Positions 1 to 6,477 of a DNA stretch of 11,202 bases are shown one piece after another. The position numbers and the translations under genes were made by a program. How positions within the stretch are numbered: position 1 is the first letter of the stretch; every line of letters begins with the position of its first letter. Source of the DNA: an uncultured Micrococcales bacterium (GTDB lineage Bacteria; Actinomycetota; Actinomycetes; Actinomycetales; Microbacteriaceae); contig CAJXTQ010000012.1 of assembly GCA_913060985.1 (NCBI GenBank), forward strand, positions 1 through 11,202, read 5' to 3'. A model generated the notes under the pieces. It had not been told where the DNA came from. It saw only the letters and a program-made list of their open reading frames with translations, and searched no databases.

Positions 1-1314
1 CTGGCAATTGCAAGACTCGCTTCAAATTCAAACCAATTTTTGCCGCTACTCGCGTTGCTTTCGGGGCTAGCAGCATTTGTTCCTTTTATCGGCGAACCGG
101 AAACTGACTGGTGGGGTCTTGGAATTGGAGGGGCATCACTGATTTATTTCTCCTGGTCAATGCTGTTGGCTTCCAGGATCGAGACCGTTCACTCTTTATT
201 TGGAGGATTTGACAGAACATACATTTGGCACAGGCTTTTTTCTTTGCTGGCTGTGTTGACTATGTGGTTGCACATTCAAGCCGACAATGAGGTTGAGAAC
301 GGGATTGTTCCTTTTGGCGAACCCATGGCAGAGCTTGGTTATGAATTAGCCGAACTGGCTGAGAAGTTTGTAATTGTTCTCACCGTGATTTCTATCTTCA
401 AAATTGTCCCCTATGCAATTTGGAAATTCAGCCACAAACTTTTCATCATTCCATTCTTACTTGGTGCCTTTCATTTCATAACAAGTGAAAATACCTTTGC
501 ACTGTTCTCTCCATGGAGTAATTACTTCTTGGTGTTTGTAAGCATTGGTGCTTTGGCCTTTATTTACCGCTTACTCGCAATTGACTTCGGACTTAGCTAT
601 CGCGCTTATAAGGTGACGGAAATTGTTGACAGCGAGGACTACGTGTCAGTTACTGTTGCCCCAAAGCGAAGGACTCCCAGGAAGCTGCCCGAGGCTGGTC
701 AATTTGTATTCTTGAGTTTTCCTGAGGCATCCAAAGAGCAGCACCCATTCTCAATTTCTGAGTTTGACGATCAGGGGAGGTTGACAGTCCGGATCGCTAA
801 GGCTGGTGACTGGACAGAAAAACTATTCAAGCGAATCCGAGTCGGTTCCAGAGCGATGGTTTCAAAGCCCACCGGAGAACTTCGGTTGGATAGTAAGAAA
901 TCTTCTTCCCGAGTTTGGTTCGCAGCTGGAAGCGGGGTGGCCCCGTTTCTTAGCTCGCAAGAGTTGATTGAGGATGGCAAGCTCACTCGTTTGGTCTATA
1001 GCTATCGTGGCGAAGAGAATGCCATGGCACTTGCTGAACTAAGGGAAGCTGCCGAGAAAAATACCAATTTCGAACTAATCGAAATTGACACCTTGGTTCG
1101 TCCAAGGCTGCAAGTCGATGAGATCAAGTCCCTAAGTTCTAAAGATGCGCATGTTGTTGCTTGTGGGCCGGAGGCGCTGATTGATTCTGTGAGGGTGTTC
1201 GCCGATGCCAGTAGCTTCGATTTTGAGATGTATGACTACCGACTTTCCTATGACCCCAAACCATGGGCCAGGGCAGCGATCCGCAAAGCCAAGAACCTAG
1301 TTGGCAGAGACTAA
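1..1314 (+). CDS. Ferric-reductase-like membrane oxidoreductase (5' end outside window)
   Basis: This is a membrane flavocytochrome of the ferric reductase/NADPH oxidase type. Such proteins pass electrons from cytoplasmic NAD(P)H through FAD and membrane haem to an acceptor across the membrane. The frame is open from base 1, so the true start probably lies upstream; a TTG at 40 is in frame but would cut into the first helix. Counting from the first codon in the window, 437 residues are visible. An N-terminal multi-helix domain (about 14-195) has two helices with His pairs, His77/His91 and His145/His158, spaced as bis-histidyl haem ligands. An FAD domain follows, with HPFS at 248-251. The NAD(P) domain has GSGVAPF at 310-316 and CGP at 388-390. 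The tail is short and basic. The family is clear. The natural acceptor (ferric iron, oxygen or other) cannot be told from sequence. No iron transport gene is adjacent. Confidence 0.85.
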   Translation: MAIARLASNSNQFLPLLALLSGLAAFVPFIGEPETDWWGLGIGGASLIYFSWSMLLASRIETVHSLFGGFDRTYIWHRLFSLLAVLTMWLHIQADNEVENGIVPFGEPMAELGYELAELAEKFVIVLTVISIFKIVPYAIWKFSHKLFIIPFLLGAFHFITSENTFALFSPWSNYFLVFVSIGALAFIYRLLAIDFGLSYRAYKVTEIVDSEDYVSVTVAPKRRTPRKLPEAGQFVFLSFPEASKEQHPFSISEFDDQGRLTVRIAKAGDWTEKLFKRIRVGSRAMVSKPTGELRLDSKKSSSRVWFAAGSGVAPFLSSQELIEDGKLTRLVYSYRGEENAMALAELREAAEKNTNFELIEIDTLVRPRLQVDEIKSLSSKDAHVVACGPEALIDSVRVFADASSFDFEMYDYRLSYDPKPWARAAIRKAKNLVGRD

Positions 1315-1318
1315 CCAA

Positions 1319-1367
1319 AGCCAAATTGCCTAGATTACGATTTGGTGAATCCTGGAAGCATTTGGCT
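1319..1367 (+). repeat. Inverted repeat with two competing right arms, upstream of 1405 gene
   Basis: The arm AGCCAAAT at 1319-1326 can pair with ATTTGGCT at 1360-1367 (8 bp), or its inner six bases can pair with ATTTGG at 1340-1345 (6 bp, 13-base loop). It starts five bases after the stop codon of the oxidoreductase, so it could act as a weak terminator or as a leader structure for the next gene. There is no T-run after either hairpin. It could be chance in AT-rich spacer. Confidence 0.25.
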
Positions 1368-1391
1368 CTTCGCTTGTTATCCCTAGTGACT

Positions 1392-1398
1392 AAGGAGG
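1392..1398 (+). promoter_or_regulatory. Strong Shine-Dalgarno for the 1405 gene
   Basis: AAGGAGG lies six bases before the ATG at 1405. It is the most canonical ribosome binding site in the window and fixes that start. Confidence 0.8.
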
Positions 1399-1404
1399 TC
1401 AAGG

Positions 1405-1776
1405 ATGACCGAAAACGATCTGATTCAACTCTGGAATGACAAGCGCAGACAGCTAATCTCTGCCCAAATGCACTCTGTAATTACCCTGGCGGTAATTACC
1501 GTTTTGGTAGTGATGGGTTATTTTGACTCAGCTAGTAATTTTGCAAAACTCTTTGCCCTTCTGACCCTTGGAACTATTGGCGCTCTTGGGATTCTGACTC
1601 AGTTTGCTGTGATTCGTGAATCAAAAATGCTGATCGAGGATCTTGCCAAGCATGAGGACCTCTCAGCAATTGGCAAATCAATTGCTGCATCTAGACAGTA
1701 TTTGGTTTTCACCCAGGTTTTGATGATTGCCTTTAGCGTTGCTTTGCTGGTGGGCTTTGGTTTGGTCGTGGCCTGA
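1405..1776 (+). CDS. Small three-helix membrane protein, unknown function
   Basis: I do not recognise a family for this 123-residue protein. It has a polar N-terminus (1-22, with NDKRRQ), then hydrophobic segments at about 25-40, 48-68 and 99-122. A charged loop between helices 2 and 3 (71-97) contains an acidic/basic stretch and probably lies on one face of the membrane. The ATG start is fixed by a strong AAGGAGG site. The stop codon overlaps the start of a 35-codon membrane ORF at 1776, so the two are likely made together. The 90-base gap to the upstream oxidoreductase gene holds an imperfect inverted repeat but no convincing promoter, so it could be in the same operon. A role as a partner of the flavocytochrome would be speculation. 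Confidence 0.7.
   Translation: MTENDLIQLWNDKRRQLISAQMHSVITLAVITVLVVMGYFDSASNFAKLFALLTLGTIGALGILTQFAVIRESKMLIEDLAKHEDLSAIGKSIAASRQYLVFTQVLMIAFSVALLVGFGLVVA
1477..1499 (+). repeat. Perfect 9-bp inverted repeat inside the 1405 gene
   Basis: GTAATTACC (1477-1485), a five-base loop CTGGC, then GGTAATTAC (1491-1499). It begins 72 bases into the coding sequence and encodes the start of the first membrane helix (SVITLAVIT). Each arm contains the palindrome GTAATTAC, so it could also be a repeated dyad site. Confidence 0.5.
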
Positions 1777-1883
1777 TGCGCAAACTGAGAGAGTTTTTTG
1801 AAATTAACGATGGTTTCGTTTTTGCTGCCTTGAGTTTGTTGTTTCCACTCGGACTGGTAATTGCCATAGTCATTTTTGCTTAG
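1776..1883 (+). CDS. 35-residue single-helix membrane microprotein, translationally coupled
   Basis: This short ORF begins at the ATG inside the TGATG junction with the preceding gene: TGA is 1774-1776 and ATG is 1776-1778. The product has a charged amphipathic start (MRKLREFFEIND), then one uninterrupted hydrophobic stretch (about residues 14-35) that runs to the C-terminus, with one Pro at 24. There is no separate Shine-Dalgarno, which fits re-initiation by ribosomes ending the upstream gene. N-terminal positive charges predict an N-in topology. I know no family for it. The coupling suggests it partners the three-helix protein made just before it. The case rests on architecture alone, and it could be a chance ORF. 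The region just after its stop also holds the promoter of the DUF1801 gene. Confidence 0.55.
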   Translation: MRKLREFFEINDGFVFAALSLLFPLGLVIAIVIFA

Positions 1884-1889
1884 TGGCAG

Positions 1890-1895
1890 TAATCT
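1890..1895 (+). promoter_or_regulatory. Candidate -10 box for leaderless DUF1801 gene
   Basis: TAATCT ends six bases before the ATG at 1902, which would place transcription start at or next to the start codon. There is no Shine-Dalgarno before this ATG, as expected for a leaderless mRNA. A -35 is weak: TAGTCA sits at 17-base spacing (1867-1872). Confidence 0.5.
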
Positions 1896-1901
1896 CTTGC
1901 C

Positions 1902-2330
1902 ATGGAAGATGGCAAGTTATCAAAAGCCGAGCAAGAGGCGATCAAAGAGCGAGCTGCTGAGCTGAAAGCATCCAAGGGGCGTAAGAAGAAAACCCGTGAG
2001 GATGCACAACTAGAGGTTTTGGAAAAAATCGCCGATATGCCAGCTGGTGATAAAGCGATTGCCCTTGGTCTACACAAAATTGTGATGGAAGAGTTTCAGT
2101 CTCTTTGGCCAAGAGTTTGGTATGGAATGCCCGGCTACACCCTGGATGGCAAAGTGATGCTGTTTCTATCAGTGTCTTCGAAATGGGACACCCGATATTC
2201 AACTTTGAGTTTTGAGGACAAGGCGAATCTGGACGAGGGTGAGATGTGGCCAACGGGATTTGCAATCACATCATGGAGTCAAACGGTGGCATCTCGAGTA
2301 AGAGAACTTATCTCGACTGCACTGAGCTAG
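1902..2330 (+). CDS. DUF1801 / YdhG-like protein
   Basis: This 142-residue cytoplasmic protein belongs to the DUF1801 group, which includes proteins annotated as iron chaperones by similarity to Fra/YdhG. The N-terminus (1-35) is Lys/Glu rich and probably helical. The family signature is at about 70-89, where WYGMPGYTLDGKVMLFL matches the usual YGMPxYxxxGKxxxFF pattern. It is followed by the aromatic and acidic part (NLDEGEMWPTGFAI) near 109-122 and a terminal helix. No membrane segment or signal peptide is present. The biochemical role of the family is not settled, so iron handling is only a family label here. The ATG at 1902 is supported by a -10 box six bases upstream. The last four bases, CTAG, are shared with the stop of the convergent dgcA gene. 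Confidence 0.75.
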   Translation: MEDGKLSKAEQEAIKERAAELKASKGRKKKTREDAQLEVLEKIADMPAGDKAIALGLHKIVMEEFQSLWPRVWYGMPGYTLDGKVMLFLSVSSKWDTRYSTLSFEDKANLDEGEMWPTGFAITSWSQTVASRVRELISTALS

Positions 2331-3298
2331 CCCCAGAGGGCAGGGCTCGGGATTGAAACGCCACCAGAGTTATATTTCAGTCCGTTTCTAACATCCCTCG
2401 CAAGCAAGACCGGGCCATCAATATCAACAAACTCACTCCATTGGCCAATCACATATGCAGGTGCCATGGCGAGACTGCTTCCGGTCATATTGCCAACCAT
2501 GATGCTTTTTTTGTCAGCACGAGCTGTTCGAGCTAACCTGATCGCCTCGGTCAAGCCTCCTGTTTTATCAAGCTTTATGTTGATTACTTGATAAAAACGT
2601 TTTATCGCCTCATATTCGCCAGTGTGGAGGCAGCTCTCATCAGCCCCCAGGGGAATCTCACCTTTGTAATCAATGAGCCGTTCGTCTTCGCCTCTTGGCA
2701 GCGGTTGTTCAATCATGGAGATCTCAAGCTTTTCTAGGTGCCTGGTGAATTCTTTGAGCATCTCCATGCTCCAACCCTGGTTGACATCGATGATTAGCTT
2801 TGCGTGAGGCCTTGCCTTGCGGATTTTTTCCAGCGCGATCACCGGCTCGTTGTCGTCAAGTTTTATTTTCAGATTTTGAAAATCTGAGTAGTTCGATGCC
2901 TGCTCGGCCATTTCTTCGGGAGATGCGATTCCAACCGTTGCCACGGTTTGCAAAACTCTCGGTTGAATTTCTAGCTTTTGCCAAATTGAGACTCCTTGAG
3001 TTTTTAGCTCTAGGTCCCATAAAGCGCAATCAATTGCATTCCTTGCTGCATTCGCAGGCATTGACTCTTGCAAGGCTTTTCTGTCCAGGTTTTTTTCATT
3101 GCTAAGAAATTCTTGAATGGTCTCCAACATCCACTGCTGATCCTGGCCGAGGTAATAAACCCCGTCTGCTTCTCCGCGTCCTGTGAATCCGCTCTCTTGG
3201 ACTGTGACAACAACACCCTGTAGAGATTCAAAAACATGACCCGTTATCGCAAACGGCTTCTTCAGAGGAAGCGTCAGCGGCTCGACCTTAGCTTCCAA
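2327..3298 (-). CDS. dgcA: N-acetyl-D-glutamate racemase / dipeptide epimerase family (enolase superfamily)
   Basis: This 323-residue enzyme is of the muconate-lactonizing subgroup of the enolase superfamily, close to L-Ala-D/L-Glu epimerases. The fold is an N-terminal capping domain (1-115) and a TIM barrel. Catalytic parts are all present: KxK at 144-146, metal ligands Asp171 (IDVNQ), Glu197 (MIEQP) and Asp220 (GADES), the opposite-face lysine at Lys242 (NIKLDKTGG), and DxD at 292-294. Members paired with a DUF1611 protein are, as I recall, N-acetyl-D-glutamate racemases (DgcA), turning N-acetyl-D-Glu into the L form. The upstream DUF1611 gene overlaps it by 11 bases, which supports that call. 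The start is TTG at 3298, because an in-frame TGA lies two codons upstream and GAGGTGAT sits four bases before. A true muropeptide dipeptide epimerase remains the alternative. Confidence 0.75.
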   Translation of the reverse strand: MEAKVEPLTLPLKKPFAITGHVFESLQGVVVTVQESGFTGRGEADGVYYLGQDQQWMLETIQEFLSNEKNLDRKALQESMPANAARNAIDCALWDLELKTQGVSIWQKLEIQPRVLQTVATVGIASPEEMAEQASNYSDFQNLKIKLDDNEPVIALEKIRKARPHAKLIIDVNQGWSMEMLKEFTRHLEKLEISMIEQPLPRGEDERLIDYKGEIPLGADESCLHTGEYEAIKRFYQVINIKLDKTGGLTEAIRLARTARADKKSIMVGNMTGSSLAMAPAYVIGQWSEFVDIDGPVLLARDVRNGLKYNSGGVSIPSPALWG

Positions 3299-4310
3299 TA
3301 ATCACCTCGGTTAGTTTCTCAACTCCAAATCTGATTGGATCAACTACCGGCAGGCCGTATTCCTTTTCGATTTCTTGCATTTTCTCTAGCGCTTCGGGCT
3401 CAGAGAATTTGGAGCTGTTTACGCTGATTCCAATGCAGCGGATGTCTTTGTTGGTTCTTTTGCCGATATCAGTTGTTCTCTGAATGACCTCGCCTATTGA
3501 GGGAAGATCAAATTCAGGCCAACCGGATACTTTTTCTCGACCCAGCTCGGTGCAAACAACGAAAACATCTGGCTGACTGCCCATCAATAAACCCATGCTC
3601 ACTGCAGCGTAGCCCGGGTGGTGCAGGGCCCCTTGCCCCTCGATTATGTCCCAGTGATCCGGATCGTTATCAGGGGAGAGAACCTCGGCAGCGCCGGAGA
3701 GAAAATCTGCAACGACTGCATCAATGGGCATTCCACTTCCGGAAATTAAGATCCCTGTTTGACCGGTGGCTCTAAAGGTTGATTTCAGCCCACGAGAATT
3801 TAAGTCTTTGTCGATTGCGAGTGCTGTGTATTTTTTACCCAGGGCGCAGTCTGTGCCAACGGTTAGAAGCCTTTTTCCGGTTCGCTTTTTGCCGTTTCCA
3901 ACTGGAATGTTCTTCGGTGGCGTTCTGACATCTATCAGTTTCTGACCTGCGTTTTTGGCAGCTTCAACCAAAGCCTCGTTGTCATTGAGTTTTGTGTGAA
4001 CACCAGCTGCAATATCCATGCCTGCTTCTAAAGCCTCAATCAATACCGGCAGCCAGCTATCGGGGATGGCACCACCGACCACGCTGGTTCCAATTACGAG
4101 GGTTTTTGCTCCTTGGTCTGATGCCTCTGCGATGTTCATTTTTGGAAGACCGATGTCAACACTGCCACCCTCCAGGTTCATCTGACCCAAGCAGTCCTCT
4201 TTTCGCCAGTGAGCAATTCCTGCCCCAGTTTTGGCATAGGTGGGTGATGTTTCTTCACCTAAAAAGATTAGGTATGGAGCTTTCAGTTGAATGGTTTTTA
4301 GTTCTGACAT
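3288..4310 (-). CDS. dgcN: DUF1611 protein, probable D-glutamate N-acetyltransferase DgcN
   Basis: This 340-residue cytoplasmic protein is of the DUF1611 family: an N-terminal Rossmann-like part (about 8-130) and a C-terminal P-loop-like domain. It shows the family landmarks PYLIFLG near the start, GIAxWR and the adjacent Cys at about 31-40, GTDCALGKK (152-160, Walker-A-like with Lys159), RATGQTGI (180-187) and IEGQGALHHPGY (223-234). Members encoded beside a dipeptide-epimerase-like gene have been described, as I recall, as D-glutamate N-acetyltransferases (DgcN) acting in D-Glu catabolism. I use that name because the neighbour is exactly that enzyme type. The ATG at 4310 fits the usual short N-terminus. 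A TTG 39 bases further up has no ribosome site. It is divergent from ktrB with 114 bases between. No N-acetylglutamate deacetylase or D-amino-acid transporter is in the window. Confidence 0.75.
   Translation of the reverse strand: MSELKTIQLKAPYLIFLGEETSPTYAKTGAGIAHWRKEDCLGQMNLEGGSVDIGLPKMNIAEASDQGAKTLVIGTSVVGGAIPDSWLPVLIEALEAGMDIAAGVHTKLNDNEALVEAAKNAGQKLIDVRTPPKNIPVGNGKKRTGKRLLTVGTDCALGKKYTALAIDKDLNSRGLKSTFRATGQTGILISGSGMPIDAVVADFLSGAAEVLSPDNDPDHWDIIEGQGALHHPGYAAVSMGLLMGSQPDVFVVCTELGREKVSGWPEFDLPSIGEVIQRTTDIGKRTNKDIRCIGISVNSSKFSEPEALEKMQEIEKEYGLPVVDPIRFGVEKLTEVIIGS
3301..3308 (-). promoter_or_regulatory. Strong Shine-Dalgarno for dgcA inside dgcN
   Basis: GAGGTGAT on the minus strand matches eight bases of the usual anti-Shine-Dalgarno complement. 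It ends two bases before the TTG start of dgcA and lies within the last codons of dgcN. It explains how a TTG start could be used efficiently and supports coupled translation of the pair. Confidence 0.7.
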
Positions 4311-4412
4311 GTTTATCCGTTTCTCGCTTTTTGGATTACTCAAAACCAACTTTGGCGCTAGCCCAGCCTACTCCCGAGACAGTTGAGTCTGGAATGCGGG
4401 GAAAATTAGGCG

Positions 4413-4418
4413 TATAGT
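4413..4418 (+). promoter_or_regulatory. -10 box for leaderless ktrB operon
   Basis: TATAGT ends six bases before the GTG start at 4425, so transcription would begin at the start codon itself. No Shine-Dalgarno is present. The hexamer at 17-base spacing (TGGAAT, 4390-4395) is a poor -35; TTGAGT at 4383 is too far away. Confidence 0.6.
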
Positions 4419-4424
4419 GTCGGG

Positions 4425-5795
4425 GTGAGCTCTACTGCGGCTAGCGAGAGAAGGATCCGACCAGCACAAGCGGTCGTGATGGCCTTCGGGTCAGTCGCAA
4501 TCATCGGAACCATCCTTTTGCTCATTCCAGCGGCAACCTCAAGCGGCTCTTCAGCTAGTTTCGTTACGGCCTTTTTCACAGCAGTCAGTGCTGTTTCAAT
4601 TACTGGACTTACGGTTGTGGAAACCGCCACCTACTGGAGCTTTTTTGGACACCTGGTGATTCTGATTCTGATTCAGCTTGGCGGTCTGGGGATTGTCTCC
4701 TTTGCATCCCTGGTTGGCCTGTTGATTACCGGCAGGCTATCTCTGCGTGATCGAATGAACACGATCAGCGAGGCCCGTATCAGCGGGATTAACAACATTC
4801 CAAGCCTTTTGAGAAAGATTTTGTTGATTTATGTCGGGTTTGAAATTGCGATGGCAACATATCTGTCATTGGTTTTTTACTTCGGTCACGGTATGGAGCC
4901 TCTGAGGGCAATTTGGTATGGCATTTTCCACGCCATCAGTTCCTTCAACAACGGAGGATTCTCATTGTTTGAAGGCTCATTCAGCTCTTTCTCAAGTGAT
5001 TTCTTTGTAATTGCGCCGGTGATGATTGCAGTAATTGTTGGTGGTTTGGGGTTCCCCGTTCTGATTGAGCTTCACGAGCGTTGGATCCGCTGGTTTTATA
5101 ACAATGGAGAGCGTAAGAAGAAATTCTCCCTTCACACCAGAATCACTCTTATTACCTCAGCGATTTTGTTCGCGGTCGGAACTTTGTTTATCGGAATGAT
5201 CGAGTGGTCAAATGAAAAGACTCTGGGAGGCATGAATGCGTTTGAAAAGATTTTGAATGCCATGTTTGCCTCCACCATGACCAGAAGTGGTGGGTTGAAT
5301 TCCATTGACACGGGTGAAATGGACAGTGCCTCCTGGCTGGGGATGAATTTCCTAATGTTTGTTGGTGGGGGAAGTGGCTCAACCGCAGGCGGGATCAAAG
5401 TGACAACAATCGCTATTTTGTTTTTCATTATTTGGACTGAGATTCGCGGTGAAACAGCTGTCAATGTTGCAGATAGAAGGCTTCCAAGATCTATCCAAAG
5501 ACAGGCGCTTACACTGATTTCACTTTCATTTTTAGCAATCTTGGTGACAACTGTGACCATCGTTGCCGCAACTGATTTTGAGACCGAAAGAGTGCTGTTC
5601 GATGTTGTCTCAGCCGCAGCAACAGTCGGTTTGTCAACCGGGGCAGTTGCAGAATTTCCTGGTTGGGCACAGGTTTGGATAACTATCCTTATGTTTATTG
5701 GCAGACTGGGACCGGTGGTTGTTGCGAGTGCATTGGCACTTAGAATCACCCAGCGGCACTACGAACTACCGAAAGAGAGGCCACTAATTGGCTAA
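4425..5795 (+). CDS. ktrB: Potassium uptake channel subunit, KtrB/TrkH family
   Basis: This 456-residue integral membrane protein is the ion-conducting subunit of a Ktr-type K+ uptake system, working as a dimer with a ring of cytoplasmic RCK subunits. All four pore loops are visible: SITGLT (Gly61), SFNNGGF (Gly178), TRSGGLN (Gly290) and ATVGLST (Gly402). These supply the selectivity-filter glycines. The Gly/Ser-rich segment GGGSGSTAGGIK (314-325) matches the intramembrane gating loop in the third repeat. The length fits KtrB (about 450) rather than the longer E. coli TrkH. The basic N-terminus (ERRIRPAQ) is cytoplasmic. The start is GTG at 4425, set by a -10 box six bases before it. The gene overlaps the RCK subunit gene by eight bases, which fits production in a fixed ratio. 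Family assignment is firm; whether transport is Na+-coupled cannot be read. Confidence 0.93.
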   Translation: MSSTAASERRIRPAQAVVMAFGSVAIIGTILLLIPAATSSGSSASFVTAFFTAVSAVSITGLTVVETATYWSFFGHLVILILIQLGGLGIVSFASLVGLLITGRLSLRDRMNTISEARISGINNIPSLLRKILLIYVGFEIAMATYLSLVFYFGHGMEPLRAIWYGIFHAISSFNNGGFSLFEGSFSSFSSDFFVIAPVMIAVIVGGLGFPVLIELHERWIRWFYNNGERKKKFSLHTRITLITSAILFAVGTLFIGMIEWSNEKTLGGMNAFEKILNAMFASTMTRSGGLNSIDTGEMDSASWLGMNFLMFVGGGSGSTAGGIKVTTIAILFFIIWTEIRGETAVNVADRRLPRSIQRQALTLISLSFLAILVTTVTIVAATDFETERVLFDVVSAAATVGLSTGAVAEFPGWAQVWITILMFIGRLGPVVVASALALRITQRHYELPKERPLIG

Positions 5796-6477
5796 AGCAG
5801 TGAGAACATCCCGTCCACGCCGGCAGATCCACGCCAACGTGTTGGTAATCGGGCTTGGTCGCTTTGGTAAAGCTATTGCCAGAGAGCTAATGAAAAACGG
5901 CCATGAGGTGTTGGGTGTAGACACCGATGAACGCATCGTGCAGCAGATGAGTGCTGAGTTGACCCAGTGTGTCAAGGCCGATACCACCCAGGATGCGGTG
6001 TTAAAGGAACTAAGTGTTGAGGATTTCGATTCAGCTGTGGTTGCAATTGGGGCCGATATCGAGGCAAGTATTTTGACCGCCAGCTTGTTGTTGCAAAACG
6101 GTGTTGAAAACGTCTGGGCCAAATCAAACTCGGAACCGCATGGAAGAATTCTGAAGCAATTGGGTGTCAAAAATGTTGTTTTCCCAGAAAAAGATATGGG
6201 ACACAGGGTTGCCCACATGGTGAGTGGTGAAAGCCTTGACTATGTTCCAATTGATGAGGACTTTGTGATGGTGAAAGCCGAGGCACCCGAGGCGTTTAAT
6301 GGTCGAAACCTTGCAGATTTGAAGATTCGTTCAACGCATGGTGTGACGGTTGTTGCAACCAGCAAGGGTGATGGTCAGTATCAACCAGCTTTCCCAGAAA
6401 CAATCATTGAAACTGGCGATGTTTTGGTAGTCGCTGGGCAGACCCGACAGGTGGATAAGTTCTGTGCGATCGCTTAG
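5788..6477 (+). CDS. ktrA: RCK gating subunit of potassium uptake, KtrA/TrkA family
   Basis: This 229-residue cytoplasmic regulator binds nucleotides and gates the KtrB channel. The N-terminal RCK domain starts at about 16 with the dinucleotide motif VIGLGRFG (GxGxxG, Gly22/24/27) and the acidic end of strand 2 (VDTD, Asp45 and Asp47). ATP/ADP is the usual ligand in KtrA. The RCK-C domain spans about 145-229 (EAPEAFNGRNLADL, then GDVLVVAG near the end) and in relatives can bind c-di-AMP. A single RCK_N/RCK_C unit is the KtrA layout, half of E. coli TrkA. The start is TTG at 5788, with AGAGAGG about seven bases upstream and an eight-base overlap with ktrB. A GTG four codons in is possible. The short basic N-terminal tail (KAVRTSRPRRQ) is unlike many KtrA proteins. 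Confidence 0.92.
   Translation: MAKAVRTSRPRRQIHANVLVIGLGRFGKAIARELMKNGHEVLGVDTDERIVQQMSAELTQCVKADTTQDAVLKELSVEDFDSAVVAIGADIEASILTASLLLQNGVENVWAKSNSEPHGRILKQLGVKNVVFPEKDMGHRVAHMVSGESLDYVPIDEDFVMVKAEAPEAFNGRNLADLKIRSTHGVTVVATSKGDGQYQPAFPETIIETGDVLVVAGQTRQVDKFCAIA

Noticed and set aside
40..42. TTG as the true start of the first gene
   Set aside because: The frame is open back to base 1 with sequence that reads like the run-up to a membrane helix, so the gene more likely begins outside the window.
2329..2347. A terminator hairpin at the DUF1801/dgcA junction (AGCCC and GGGCT)
   Set aside because: The stem is only five bases with a nine-base loop, competes with another four-base stem, and has no T-run.
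4311..4349. TTG start for dgcN 13 codons before the chosen ATG
   Set aside because: No ribosome site or correctly spaced -10 box precedes it, and the ATG already gives the short N-terminus usual for the family.
4311..4424. A c-di-AMP or other riboswitch before the potassium operon
   Set aside because: The spacer is only 114 bases, shows no long stems, and the promoter box lies directly before the GTG, leaving no room for a leader.
5132..5749. A 205-codon open frame on the minus strand inside ktrB
   Set aside because: It is the mirror of a strongly conserved channel gene, its product has no recognisable domain, and no ribosome site or promoter fits it.
5784..6218. A 144-codon minus-strand frame inside ktrA
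   Set aside because: Shadow of a well-supported gene, with no domain and no start signals.
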